The position numbers and the translations under genes were made by a program. DNA of 64,000 bases from Psococerastis gibbosa (lineage: Eukaryota; Arthropoda; Insecta; Psocodea; Psocidae). Position 1 is the first letter of the stretch. Each line of letters begins with the position of its first letter. The stretch covers positions 32,569,921 to 32,633,920 of the forward strand of contig OZ020485.1 in NCBI GenBank assembly GCA_963971405.1, in the 5' to 3' direction. Shown here piece by piece: positions 22,901 through 37,900 of this stretch. Under the pieces are notes generated by a model. The model did not search any database and was not told the DNA's origin. It saw only the letters and a list, made by a program, of their open reading frames with translations.

Positions 22901-25900
22901 TATACGATACCGCATAGGATTTACAATATATCAGTTGAAAACATTTGAACTTACTAAAATTAATTAATGGTAATTAGTAATTAATAATATATTTTATAGA
23001 TTGCACCATATGCACAATACATTGTAAATTATCATATTCGAGTATAATATATAAAATAGCCTACTATCCTGGTAGAAAATTTAATATCGCGGTTATTGAG
23101 ATTAGTATTTCAATGAGTTTGATACCTAACAATTCTACCTATAGGGCTGGAAAAAAATAGAGGGAGGTGAGACTTGCTCTGAGGACGTTGATGAATGCTT
23201 GGTGGCCCCTTGCTCTAGAACGCCCAAAGTAAACTGCCTCAACATTCCAGGCTCTTTCCGATGCGAAAGTTGCCCTATTGGTAAGTAAAGAAGGATCCGT
23301 GAGATAAGAAATAATAAATTACCAAGGCCAAGGCCTCATGCGCCGATAGGCAACCTGGGAGATTATTCTCTGAGGTTGTGGCAATTTTTTTAGGTACTGA
23401 TTGTCAAGAAAAACCTCTTGTTGCCCTTCATCTTCCCGTCTAGATAATATACTCGTAGTTGACGGTTTTACGTTTTTATAATTTCTAATCGATTACTTGA
23501 TCGTGTAATTTAACAGAAGTATATGTTTATTAATTATTTATTGTATATTCATAACTGGCCTATAGGCTATAAGTCATAACCTAACCTTCCCAATCAATTT
23601 ACTAACAATTTATGGAAATTAACCGTGTTGAGTTACGACACATCTCCGATAGCTTTTGCATGGTATGTTGAGACTCGCACCACGCTACCGTATGTAATTT
23701 TGAAATTTACTATCGGTGCCTTGCTCGGAAAGGGCTCCATTTTCAAGACTTGTCTCGTACTCGAAAAATCCAGAGCAAACCCAGATTTCGGTATTATTCA
23801 AGACAGGCAGCAAATTAATTAAAAAATTTATTGTATAATAATTAAAATATGCTTCAAATTGAAAAGGTATACCTTCGTTGCTTTAAACAACATTCATAAG
23901 CCATTAACAAAAAGTTTCCATGTCTGTAATTTTTTAGGGAGATTCATCTACCTATTGAGATGGCGACCAATGTTCGACTTTCGGAAAATTTCTTCACAAT
24001 TTTTCATTTCATGACCCCCTGAGCCTAAAACCACCCTCCGTTCAAAATGTTATATGTATATATATACAGTATATATATCGATTTTAGGAAACACTCTAAC
24101 TTCCGTAAATATTATCCGATTTGGATGAAACTTGGCACAAAAATTGATCATACAAATGCCTTGATCGAGTTCGGTAACCAGCTAGATCCGCTATTTAGTT
24201 TTAAGATGGCGGCCGATTGAAAACTTATATAATTCATATCTCAGTCAATATTGGTCGCAGAGGAATGAATTAAAATCTGACTGAAAGGTCGTATTATTAT
24301 CTACGATAATGGTAATCTACACTTTTTACGACAAATTAACGATTTCAAGATGACGTCCAGTCAAAGTAAAAATAATTTAATAAGTAAAAGTTCTTAGTCG
24401 CCATAGTTTAGAACACAAGAGTGTTTTGTGTGTTGTTGTTGTGATCGGGAAAATAATTTTTATTTTCTATTACACATAGCGTCAGGGGCTTAAAGTTGGG
24501 CGGGGGGGGGGGGGGGGGGCACGGTCCAACCTGCCCCAGCTCCTTTTGGCTTTACCCCCCCCCAGCTTCGAGCATTGTAAGACGTGGTTCTTACTTCATA
24601 GTCCCCATTGCAGCAATATGAATATAAGCATTCTTTTTTAGCTTTGTAAAATCTACAGCTATACTTTACAACTATTAAAAAATGCGTAAAACTCTACAAT
24701 TTTTCTATTATATTATCAATTTTTTCTTCAATCCTGCCTGATGACGTCGTAAGGTCTACTTAGTTTTGCCCCCGCCATCATTCTAAAACTTTACGCCTCT
24801 GAGTAGCGTAGAGGAAAAGCAGGGTCTGCGGAATCTCCCTACACCTGATCGGCCATAGCCGAAAGGGATTTTATTAATTGACATAGCGTACCCTATCAAT
24901 ACCTAGTTGTTTAACTGCAGCTGATTATCTACACTACTAATATAACTATTTGATTTCATGAACAATATTCAGGTTACACGGGAAATGGGCACACATGCGA
25001 AGATATCGACGAATGTTTGACAAACAACGGAGGCTGTTCGACCTCACCAATAGTCTCATGCATGAACACAGTCGGATCCTTCAGGTGTGGTGCTTGCCCT
25101 CCGGGATACGCGGGCGACGGCAAAGTTTGTAACTACGTTGGCAAATGCAATACGGACCATGGCGGCTGCCACCCACAAGCGACTTGCCAAGGTTGGTTGG
25201 TTAGCTGATTGGTACATGCCTTTAACTGGCTATTCTTGCCACGGTTTTAAAAAAGAAAATAGCCCTTTCAAAAAAATTCATGCTTATTTAATTGTAAGAG
25301 TGGGCCGAAAGGCCCAAAATTCGCCCACACGGAAAATAAAGACAATTTTCATTCTTTCTTTCTTCCTTTGTAATGGACTAAGGTTATGAATTCCCAATCT
25401 ATTGTATGTGATAGAAAAAAGAAAAATCGAGGTAGTGGAAACTTATAGCTTTCCTATTTATACGTATAAACAAGCAGTTCCCGGCGCAGCCTTCGGTTGC
25501 TGCCTCCACCACTTGCGCCTGCCGCCGTGGATGAAAGTGTTAAACTAAACCATCCTCGAATCTCCTTGAACACACACAAAAATATTCATCATAATTGGTC
25601 CATTCGTTTGAGAGGTGTTTGGATTCATACACACGGACAGTCGAAATACATATATTAAGATACGTTAGTACAAGGAAAGCAAAAACAGGACTTAGTCCGG
25701 GGGCAATCACAGTAGCTACATCTCAACTATGGAGATGGAAAGGTGTAACCAGAGGGGCTCAATCGTTTGCATAAATAGGGGGCCGTAGCCCCCCCCCCCC
25801 CCAGGATTTCTGGTGACGTTGTGGAGGCGAAAGTCATAGCATCCACAATAACGAAAGGGAAATTAATAATTTTTGGTATGCGTATTTTACATAAAAAACA

Positions 25901-28900
25901 TAATAAAAAAATCGACACATTGACCAAGTAGGCTACTTTAAAAAAAAAACATTTTATTCAAAATGCTTAAAACCCCAATATTTCAGTTTTATTTTCTCAA
26001 AATTTTTCTACGGGGGAGACCTCCGGGCCCCCCTCCGTGGTAAAAACTCAGTACTGCTTGCAAAATGCGAAAAACCTCACTAATTTGGGCATATTTATCG
26101 ATTTCTTTCTCCGGGGGAGGCCCCTTCTCCGTGGTATAATGTGCGTAAATCCTCGCCAATTTGGGCCTATTTTACTATTTTTCTCCGGGGGAGACCCCCG
26201 GGCCCCCCTTTCACCTTCTTTCTAACTTCAGATGTGAGTGAGTAATGAAGTCTAGGGGTCCTAAAGCCCCCCTCCCCAGAAATTTTGGGAATTTACGCCA
26301 ATGGGCTCAATGTGAGACCTTAGATTACAAAAATAGAGGCGAACGAAAGGCTGCAGGATAAACCCGTCCGATTTCGACTTAGGAAAAGAAGGACCATGTT
26401 TGGTCGGAGCCCTCCCCCCCCCCCCTCTACCCACTATGCAATGTCACTAAAAAAGTAAAATATTTGTTTCAAACAGAAATTGGTCTAAGCGTTGTATGCA
26501 CATGCGTACAAGGATACATTGGAAATGGCATTGGAAGGTACGGTTGCGTACCTACCGTCATCTCTGCAGCTGAATTGCCGAACTCCTGCACCACCAACCC
26601 CTGTAAAAACGGCAGGTGTTTGCAGACTACTCCAACTACCTACACCTGTTACTGCAACATTGGATTTTCCGGTAAATTATTGTTTTCTAATGTCAAAATA
26701 TATACAAATCATGTCGGGGATGAGATTTCGCAACGGCAATAGAGAAAACCTATCGCAACTCGAATTTTTACTTTTTTATTGGTTTGATTAATGCCATCGC
26801 TACGCTTGTTACACTTCTTATACTGTTACAGTTGTTACAGGTCATTGTGCAACGTACTGTCACTGTAGAATAATTTAAAGAAACCCACATTATCAGAATT
26901 TTTTCGGTACTCGCCACGTGCAACGGCCTAACGGGTCATAATTGTACTGTTTATCGTGTATACTTTCTTCAAAAACAAATATATTTTGATTTGATTTGAA
27001 ATGCAAATTGTTTGAGGCCAGTTTATATTGTACATTAATATCGCTTGAACTTTGTTAATTTTTTTTAATAGGCCTACAGCAATTGCGAATATACAGGTCA
27101 TGCATACAAGACTGCATAATTATACCCATATTTTAGGGAAATTCATGTTACGTTTTTGCAGGAAACAACTGTGAAATAACCCAGTCACCATGTGCATCGT
27201 CTCCTTGTGCCAACGGGGGCACCTGTATCGCCCGAGGACAAAGCTTCCGATGTCGCTGTGCGAGTGCATTTACAGGACCACTTTGTAAAGATGAACGCTT
27301 ATGTGAGTCCAACAACTTCAAGTACGCCTTCTTTAACCCCCCCCCCCCATCCCACCAACTGCTTGAGACAATATTATTTTTAAGAAAATATGTGAAACTC
27401 TACAATTTCGCAGATACATATCCAAATTCCCAAGCACCCTCTCCCTTCCTCCCCAGGTATGCCATACTGCTTGCATTGTGCCGATGTGGATGCCAGCAGC
27501 AAGTGAGAATTCACATCTTCGTTATATATACGATAAAATCAAAGGATGTAATATGCCCCAAATTAAAAATAATTGATTATTGTTAATTAGTACATGAATA
27601 CACTCACAATGCCCAGCTGAGCAAGAGTGAAACTTTGAATTTTAATTTTAATTACTTAAGAAGTCACCTATTTATATTTTATTTTTGCAAATAAAATTAG
27701 GTATTGTGTGTATTATACCATTACAAGCTATGATCCTGGTGTGGCTATTCGATAAGTTACGTTATACCTAATATGATTAAGCCGATTCGAATTTATAAGG
27801 AACTTTATTGGGGAAAGAAGCCTTCTTTGGTGAACAGTATGTAGTAGTAGCACATTATAGTTCGTTTTGTAGAATCAGCCTTATAAGTAATTAAAAAAAA
27901 ACTAGGCAATTCCTTGCATAGCATTAGCATCCAGCATCATATATATTTTTTCAGCGTGTGGCGGATACCTAAGTGGCGACGAGGGCGTCCTTGAATTCCC
28001 AGCTACTGGAAGTAACCAATACTACCGTCCGAGCCTGTCGTGCGCTTGGAGAATCAAAGTCAATAGTTCAATGACAGTTAAAGCAACCTTTGACTCGTTT
28101 GATCTTCAGCCCAGTAATTCAAACAGCGAATGCGTCAGCGATTGGCTCAAGGTATTGGCTCAAATATGGTTGATGCATTGATCAGAAAGAATTACTTCAG
28201 TCAAAATAGATGTTGACCCTTAGATCAATTCACAAGCTGCTAATTTACAGACACGTAAGGGATACCATTCTAATGAAATTCTGAAAAGTCCCCATTGATC
28301 CCGAGTAAAATTTTATTAAAGGTCAAAGGTATCAAAAATGGTTTTATTTGATTTTTAAACCAAACTGTTAGTTTTAAGATAAAAATTAGTCAGACAAACA
28401 TTTTAGATCAGATCTGATTAACAATTAAAATGGTCCGAGCTACTTGTATCGTAACACTAAAGGTTTGTCAAAAAAAAAAAAAATACATAACAATACAATT
28501 TTTGCGACATTTGGCCTTGAATAATAATTTTAGCACTCACTGAATCAATGGGGATTTTTTAGGATTTCATTGGTATGGTATCCCTTACTTACGCGCCTGT
28601 AGATTTTTAGCTTGTGAATTTATGTAAGGGCACCCATATTTTTTGGGCTATTTCGGGCAGAGTAAATAGGTTATGCCTTATGCATTTAGTGTCCAGCATG
28701 AAATATAAATATAAATGTCCATAAGGTGGCTATTCCACCGGAAAATTTGCTACGCTAAAATTCATTTGTGTTATGAGAGTTTTTGTTTGTTTTATTTTAA
28801 GGAGACTATTATGCAGATACTTAACTTATCTATTATACGTTAAATTATAATATGGTAGCAGACATCATTAATAACACTTATAACTATAACTTAATTTACA

Positions 28901-31900
28901 ATAGGTAAGTTAAGTATCTACATATTGGTCTCCTTAAAATAAAACAAACAAAAAATTTCAAAACACAAGTGAATTTTAGGGAAGCAACTTTACCGGTGGA
29001 ATAGTCGCCTAATGTATAACAACAAATCAGTTTTTGTTTTGATAGATATACGATGGCAAAGAAGTGGGTCATCATAATCTGATTGGAAAATACTGTGGCA
29101 ACAAGCTGCCAAATAATGGAACTATTATTTCAACTGGAAATAATTTGGCTCTCTGGTTTAGATCAGACAATGCGCGCAATTATAAAGGTTTCAAATTATA
29201 TTGGAATATAACAGCTCCAGGTAAGAGACCGTCAACATAATTACTTACTCAGTATTTCAAATTTCAAAAGATCAAAATACTGCAATAAGTACAATATTAA
29301 CTACAATATGTACAATATAACTGTCAACATATTACAGAATTTCACAGTGCCTGTGTAATAATTTTATTAGCGCCAACGGCCTTACCATGTTGATTCCATT
29401 AGAGCAGAGCATGTTTCAAACTGCGGCAACTTGGTAGTGTGCACAGCGTTGGCAGGGGAACCTGGTGGGACATGATAACGCGCTTTGGCAGTATAAGTCG
29501 AGTCCTGGTCACCTCCGATTTAATCGTGTGACTTTACCATGTTCCCCAAGTGGTTCGGAATCCACTATAATCGGGAGGTCCACCCTGTCAGTCAACTCCC
29601 CTTTCCCCGAGGTGAACGAGTCTGCCCTTAGGGTGCCTCAAGTTAACAAACAGACTCACTCCCCCCGCCAGGCTGACAGGGTTGCTTAAAAAGCAGAAAT
29701 GCTGAAAGCAGGCGTTAGAAACAACAACAACATAATTTTATTAGCCAACAAAATAAATTACCACGACAACCAAAATGATAGTTCACAGTATCGAAGGATT
29801 AGTTTTAAGAGGGGGGAGGGGGTTTCAGTACAACAAGATTCGTATGAAATGTATAAGCGACTTCGATGGCTAGGTGGTAGCGTGCTTGTACTTGTGCAAG
29901 TTTCTATACACCCAGCGATCGGAGACGTGTCGTAACTCGACACAAGTACCTATTAGGTTACTTAGTGCTGGGGTAGATAATGTAAACTGTGCTTGAAAAT
30001 GTTGCAATATATTATTTACTTACTTTACTTAGTGAGGCGATTGAAGAGGTTAATCGGATACATTCATTAAATTGTTTGCACGCGATTAACATTTCTAAAG
30101 AAACTTCCATGTTCCATCTTCCATGCAGTAAAATAATAGCTTATGTATACAACTTCCAAGTATAAGTAGCTACTAGGCTACACATGTTAAACCATGCAAA
30201 CAGGGGGGGGGGTCGGGATCCCCCCCACCCGGGAAAATTGTTTAAATAATAAGCCCAAAATAGAGGGTTTTGAGCAGTAAGATTTAGATTTCCCCGACGA
30301 AGATTCATACATAACTGTACACTTTTTGATAAAATAGGCGCGAAACATAGGGGTTTTACGTACTTTGACAGCCTTAAGGTTTGATCGAACCAAGGAAAAT
30401 TCATGAAGACTGCAAAGAAAGGGGCCTCTCCCCCGAGGAAATTGTATGAAAAACTTGGCGTTTTACGCATTTGGATATAAGTAAGCATTACATTAAGGCC
30501 TTGTAAGACAATATCGTTCGCCAAAGCATAAAGAACTGGGTAGCTTTCATAACTAACTTTCCTAAATTGCTCAAAGACCATCTCTTAGAGAAGGCTTTCT
30601 ACACTTTCACTGAAGCACTAGTACAATCACAGAACTACTTGATTTTGACGATTTTACTTTATAGGTACTTTCTTGATGATTACTTGATTGTATAATTTAA
30701 CAGAAATATATATTTATTTGTTTATAATATTTTTAATTGGGAGTTCATTCCATACAAAGCGATTGACCTTTCAGAATGCGGAGGGAATCTTGACGGCCAA
30801 GTACACGGCTCATTCTCATCGCCTGGAGGTCCCGGCCCATACCCCCAAAACAGAGATTGTTACTGGACGGTCTCTACCTACTTCGGTCAAAGAATCACCT
30901 TCACCTTCTTTCTGCTTCAACTGGAAAATCACAGGAATTGCAGTAATGATTATCTAGAGGTAATAGCATAAGTGCCAAGATCAGTATAATTAAACAGAAA
31001 AATCCGAGGCACAAAGGTTGTTGTAGTGCTTATTGAAGCTGTTGACGAAAAGCTTGTCGAAACAAATTGTCATGGATTCCTCATTTTCAGGATTAACCTG
31101 GATTGTTCTGCTACCTATATAAACTGAATCAAGTAGTGATAGTCTTTGCAATTAATACTAGGACCCTTAACTGAGGGATTCAAGATTATAAGAAAAGTTT
31201 GATTATACTTGTATATAATGTATGTATATATGTATATACGTGTAGTTAGTATGATCAAAAACGGGAAGATAACCTGTTCTGGTTTACTTTTTCCTAACGT
31301 TGGATTTCTTTTACAGTTCCGTGATGGGGCTTCAAGCGGGCTAATAGGTCGTTATTGCACTTCTGGAAATCCAACCCCATTGGTGTCTTCCAGTAATACA
31401 GTTGTCATTCATTTTCATTCTGATAATATATCATCAGACAAAGGGTTCCAAATTGGGTACCACCCAGTGCCCGGTAAGTAGATATTGTAAGACTACTATT
31501 AATTGAACATTTCTCTTTCCCATGGCAACTGGCTCGAATTGGCATACCTGAATAGCCTAGATGTGAGTGTGGACAACACGACTACAGCCAAGAAGAGGGG
31601 AGAATCGCTTACCCGGACTAAACAAGTAAAACCAAACCCATGGAATGGAGACAGCTGTATATTTGCTAATAAAAAAATCTCTATCGGCTCTGGCCGAACA
31701 GGTGTGTTTCATAAAAGCCCACACCGACCCCGGTATTTCCCCCCCTTATAAATGCTAACAAATTGTATTGTTAAAGTACACTAGAAGTTTAGAACACATT
31801 TCGCACGAGCGCCGACCCTTCTTTTCCTCCTTTTAAAATGCTATGTACAGATAAATATTTAAAACTTTATGCGAGTATAGTTTTTTATTAACCCAGGCCT

Positions 31901-34900
31901 ACTTGTAGTGGCCCATTGGTCCCTTGTGCAATGTCAATGACCCCTACTGGTGGAAGCAAGTCTTAACCAATTACAAATACGAGTTCTTGCTGATTAAATT
32001 CATTCTAAGATATAGTAATTGTATTCTGTAATGTAATTTTAGAAAAAATAACGATGTAAAGTTTAATATTTTCATTCTAAGGCATTCCTGGATGTGGTGG
32101 AATACTAACCGAGCTCAAAGGTGAAATTAAACCAGCTGTGAATAATAATGGAGAGTACTTGGATAATTTAAATTGCGTCTGGCTAATAAGAGGACAGGAA
32201 GATTCAAAAATAAAACTCACTGTTCATAAAATGGAGCTTGAAGAATACGAAGGTTTATGCGAACACGATTTTTTAGAGGTTAGTGGAAAACCCCACTGAA
32301 TACTTACACTTACACATTGCATTTAGATAAATTTTATTGAATGTGATAGAAGTACCAGGCTTATTGCACCTTAAAGATAAAGATTTAACATGTGGTTTTT
32401 CTTACATGGTTATAATTTTGAATATGTACATTTTTGTCTTTGTGCTTTAATTTAAAAATTTATTAAAGAAACTATGGTGAAACATGTCTTTGATTACCAT
32501 TAAATATGGCATACTATAATCCGGACCACTCGATAATCCGGAAAGGGTCTGTTTTAGCCTCTCCGGATTAACGACTGTTACTGTACTGTAACGTAACTGT
32601 ACTTCCAAATTCCGTCGCGATTGAGACGAAATTATATGAATTATTAAGTTATTAAGAGGTAATTGCTGAAGAGATTTACGTTTTCAGATAAGGTATGGAA
32701 GCAGCCTTGATGCGCCTTTGCACGGCAGATTTTGCGGATCAGATGCACCTGAACCGATGACTTCACCAGCAAACACTATGCTTGTTAGATTTAAAAGTGA
32801 CAGATCATTGTCATATTCCGGATTTCGAATATCTTATGAACAAGGTAATAAGTTATTAGGTATACATATAATTGTCTATATAGCCTTATTAGGGACCTTA
32901 GAGCCATTTTATGCATTAGCAATTTTAAACACAAGCTTGTTGTACCAGCAAATACTATGCTTGTTAGATTTAAGTGACAGATCATTATCATTTTCCGGAT
33001 TTCGAATATCCTACGAACAAGGTAATATTAGGTATATATGTATGTATATAATTGTCTATATAGCCTTATTAGGGGGCTTAGAGCCATTTTATGCATTAGC
33101 AATTTTAAACACACGCTTGTTGTACCAGCAAACACTATGCTTGTTAGATTTAAGTGACAGATCATTATCATTTTCCGGATTTCGAATATCCTACGAACAA
33201 GGTAATATTAGGTATATATGTATGTATATAATTGTCTATATAGCCTTATTAGGGACCTTAGAGCCATTTTATGCATTAGCAATTTTAAACACAGGCTTGC
33301 TTCACATAAGACAAAGAGTTTTTTGTTTTTTTAAAGAAGTTTAAGTTTTATTTTAATGAAAACACTTGACCATTATGTACGGTTCTATGGAGGCCATATG
33401 TAAACACATGGAGGAACAGCACATTTATGTTTTTGGCGATATGGTCACTCTAAACATAGCTTATATATAAAAGGGGCCTAAGCTCACAATTTTCTATAGA
33501 AGGGTACGGTGAAAGAAAACGTTAAGTTGCGTAAAAAAATAAAATAAATAGAAAATAGAAAAGGGACACCCTTTTCAATGGTAAAATCGTTTTTTTAAAT
33601 GTGACTTAATTACCTTCTTCAACCTGACGCAATTACTAATAAGACTTAATATCCCAATATAAGTACCATTTATCATTATTTTAAATTTTCTGTTTCAGTT
33701 TGCAGCAAAACATTTTCAAGTCAATCAGGTTATATATCAAGTCCAAACTATCCCAGTGACTATCCAAATTCAACTGAATGTTCCTACACGATTTCCCAAC
33801 CGATTGGGAAGGCAATCAGGCTCGACTTTCAAGATTTTGCAGTGGAGGATTTACCCTCTTTATCATCCGAATGCTTCTATGATTATCTACAGGTAGGCAA
33901 GGTTAACGGGGCTACGCTTGCGAAGGCGATTTGAGCTAGCAATAATTCTGGTCAGGCCAATTTTTTAAAAAGTTAAAAAAAAGACTGATTCTAACTGATT
34001 ATTTGGGTAAACTCCAGCAGCTTTGAATGGGGGATGTTGAGAATTTTAATGGGACATCGTTTATGTGTAGTAAAACGTAATGCTGATGTAGGCCTATATG
34101 CATTAAGCCTATAAAAATACATTAGACCCAAATTAAGATATTTATTTATTTTCAACTGTATTTCTTGTATGTAACAATGCGTCGTTATCATATTTATTTG
34201 TACATTAGAATTTTTCATTAATAAATTAAATACAAAAAATTAAAAGCAAAATACATATGTAAAAAATAAAAGGACTGGTTTCGGCACTAGGCTATAGTCA
34301 GACTACAGATATACAAACAATTTATGTAGTGAACCTACAATACTTCATAATTATGGCGGGTATTCCATATACGTCAATCGTCAATGAAAAATTGAAAAAT
34401 GACGTCAAAATGACGTAAATTGACGTGGTAGCAGAATTTTTAGTATGTCTTTAATGTCTGCTAAAACGTCATTTTTCAATTTTTCATTGACGATTGACGT
34501 ATGTGGAATACCCGCCTATAGCGACATGCCAGAAAATTAAGTGAATATGTAACTGGCCACTGTTAGACCAGGGGGCCTACTCTACACTTCCAATAATTAT
34601 GTAAGCATGCATTACTAAAATCGAACAAGCTCGGTGTTTTGTTCGTTTCTATTGCCACTCCAACTATAAGTTCCTTTCTTGTAAAACTACGTACAGTATA
34701 GTTAACCTGCTTTATGGTTTTTCAGATTCATGACGGACCCACCTCGGAATATCCGGTAATTGTACGTGCCTGTGGAGTTAATCGACCAAATAAAATAATT
34801 TCAAAATATAATCAGATGCATCTCAAGTTTCATACAGATTCGACAAAATCCTATAGAGGCTGGTCAGCAAATTATTCAGTCTTTGATGTTGGTGAGTGAA

Positions 34901-37900
34901 CTCAAAATGTTCTTTCTTAAAGCCTACTATGGACCTACATCCAGAGGCGTAAAGTTTTTAGAATGATGGCAGGGGCAAAACTAAGTATACCTTATGACGT
35001 CCTCACGCAGGATAAGGAAAAATTGAAAATATAAGAGCAAAATAGTAGGGTTTTACGCATTTTAATAATATGTAGGCTACATCAACGCAATACGCAGGGC
35101 GTTTCAGGTGAACAGTGACCAACGTCTATGACATATTCGCTGTTACATGATAACTCATGTGTTGTACCACGAAAACCACCCAGGGGCTGAAAAAGGGAAA
35201 TATTATGCATAATTTTTCAACTATTATACATTACTTTGTATAACAAACGTAAGGTGCCAATTTAGAGTTCCTTCATATGCTTTTTTTTTCTAGGCGTAGT
35301 TACGATACAGTAGTACAGAGAAGAAAAAACTCATTAGCTTCTCCGTGCTCTGTGTGATAATTATTTACGATCCTCAGAAAAATTAGTCATATATTTTTTA
35401 CACCCTGAACCAAAATCAAGGGGGAAGCAACCTATTGGGGATTTCTACATTAATATGTGAATTTGAAAGAAAACGTCTGAGACGTTTCTGAGAGAAAAAC
35501 AATAGTCTTTTTTTTTTGGTATAAAACCACCAAAAATTAAGTTACCGAAAAAAAAACCCGGACAATATTTTTGTGAACCAACATGCCTAATTTCTTAATT
35601 ATTGTACATTATTTATTATACTGTATAAACTAGTATAATATACATAGTATATATAATATACACAATACATTATATTTTTGGTTTCTGGTACCTCCAAGCG
35701 TGTAAAACCGTTGAAATCGAAAATGCTCATCACAAAATGCAATCACAAAGCTTTCCAAATACAAACGTATAAATGGAAAGCAAAAATTTCACATAATATC
35801 GTACGGTATGTTATAATCCTGTGTAATTATCATGATGCCGTACATTATTGAAATTGACAGGTTACGGAGGCGTTCTAACCACGGCATCAGGGAAAATATC
35901 CAGCCCCAGCCACATGGAGGGTTATCCACCTAATGTCGATTTCCACTGGATCATTCATGTTCAAAATGGCTACCGAATCCAGCTTAGCTTTCTTTCCTTT
36001 CACCTGGAAAATTCATACAATTGCCAATTGGATTACGTCTCTATATACGATAATAGCACCAATGGCGAATTAATTGGGAAGTAAGTACTATGGAGGCTAT
36101 AATACTGCATTTTTTTTCACCAAAATGTCATACGATTGCTTATAATTTATGAATGATTGAATTGAATGAATTAATGAATATCGGTGTAACTACGATGAAA
36201 AATAATAGCCTACCTAACACTTTATTACAGCCTATTTCCATTTTTTAGTTTAATTCATTCCATGAATTTAAAATGTGTGGCCATTTCTATCGTAATCGAG
36301 AAAGAGGCAACAAATTTTGAAAAACACTTTCCATTAAAAAATTTTGTACAAGTGTTACGCAAACAACAGTCATCTAACAAATGATATTATATGGATAGAA
36401 GCTTTCGTCTGTACCATTTATATAGTTTTAAATATGGTCTCATCTTTCATACATAAATTATAGCTTTCTTTTCTTATAAAAACTAAAAAATAATACGCAA
36501 TTTAAAACATTAGTAGCCTAAAAGTTATTGAGTTGTTATTGGTGTGATGGTGTCTACAACAGTACATTTGTGATTTTTATTTTAAGATTTTGTGGAGGTA
36601 AATTGCCTGCTCCGCTAACAAGCAGCGGTAATATTTTGACTGTTGTATTTAAAACAGACTCCAGTAGAGGTGGCGATGGGTTCCAGCTACAATATAACTC
36701 AATAGATGCTTCTCAAGGTGAGATTAATAATTAATATTAGGAATAGGCTTTATCGTAAAAGAGGTAACACAGTACAATAGTTAGGCTAAGAGTGATAACA
36801 ATGAAAAAATATAATTTCAACCACGCATAGCAGGGCAACTAACCGCAATCGACCGCGTCAATTTTAAGGGATGCACGTACACAAGACCTACCATTCAATT
36901 GTTATGAGTCAGACAAATTATGGCATATTGATTTTGGGAGGGACCTCCTCTGGAAGCATAGACACTGTACTGAGGCTTCAAAAGACGATAGTCCGCTACT
37001 TGCTAAAACTAGGACTTCGCGACTTCGTGAATTTGAAGATCATGACTGCCCCAAGCCCATAGGTGCATTATGCTTCATGTTATTATAAGTTGTGTGGAAG
37101 AAATTCAATGAAAATATTTAAAATATGAAACGAGGCAGCGGGGTGACCTTGCACGGCCAGGGCACAGCCGAGTATGAGCGAGGTATGGTGGAGGCAGCAG
37201 CCGAAGGCTGCGCCAGGAACCGCTTGTTACTTTATATTTTCTTATATGTGATTGTATAATCTTAGAAGAAATATTTATGTATTTCCGCACACACACATAC
37301 ACCGACCGGCGCAAATACTCAAAAGAGTCCTGCATTAGGTTTAATAAAGCAGCCGGCCTACTATGGCTATTAGTTAATGTACATTGTAGTATTATATTAT
37401 ATAACACTGACATTAAATTAACTTTGGTTGAAGAGGTAACCTCCTCGTTACAACCCAAATTAGAGGATATGGAAAAAACCGCGCTTGGTGGGATTCGAAC
37501 CCACGATCTACGCCTAACCCGGGCATCGTCTTAACCGCTGGACCACAAGCCCCGACAAGTCCAGTAATCGTTAAACCCTCTGCTTATGCTCAAATTGACA
37601 TGATTCGTGTTGCTAGACAGGTTAGCACAACTACACAACTATCTAAGCGAACAGGTCTGTGAGGTTACTTAATTGCATAAAGGCAATGCATTATTGTGGT
37701 CCAGCGGTTAAGACGACTCCCCGGTTAGGCGTAGATCGTGGGTTCGAGTACCGCCAAGCCCAGTTTTTCCATATCCTCTAATTTCGGTTATGGCTATTAG
37801 TAATGCCTTATCCATGGGTTACGGTAAATAATGTACGGTAATTTTGAATAGCATTTTCCATTATAATATTATCTTGTTTACATTTAAATTCCAGGTTATG

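Noticed and set aside
29465-29935. Two plus-strand open frames as exons
   Set aside because: They lie in an inverted interspersed repeat and an adjacent SINE-like piece within intron 10 and break the phase of the CUB1-CUB2 junction.
32718-33344. 208-codon open frame as a longer exon 14
   Set aside because: It reads past a good GTAATA donor into tandem intron copies; the splice at 32844 keeps CUB3 and the phase with exon 15.
37481-37553. Functional tRNA gene on the minus strand
   Set aside because: Imperfect acceptor pairing, no T33 in the anticodon loop, no terminator-like T run directly after, and two further copies share the same non-tRNA tail.
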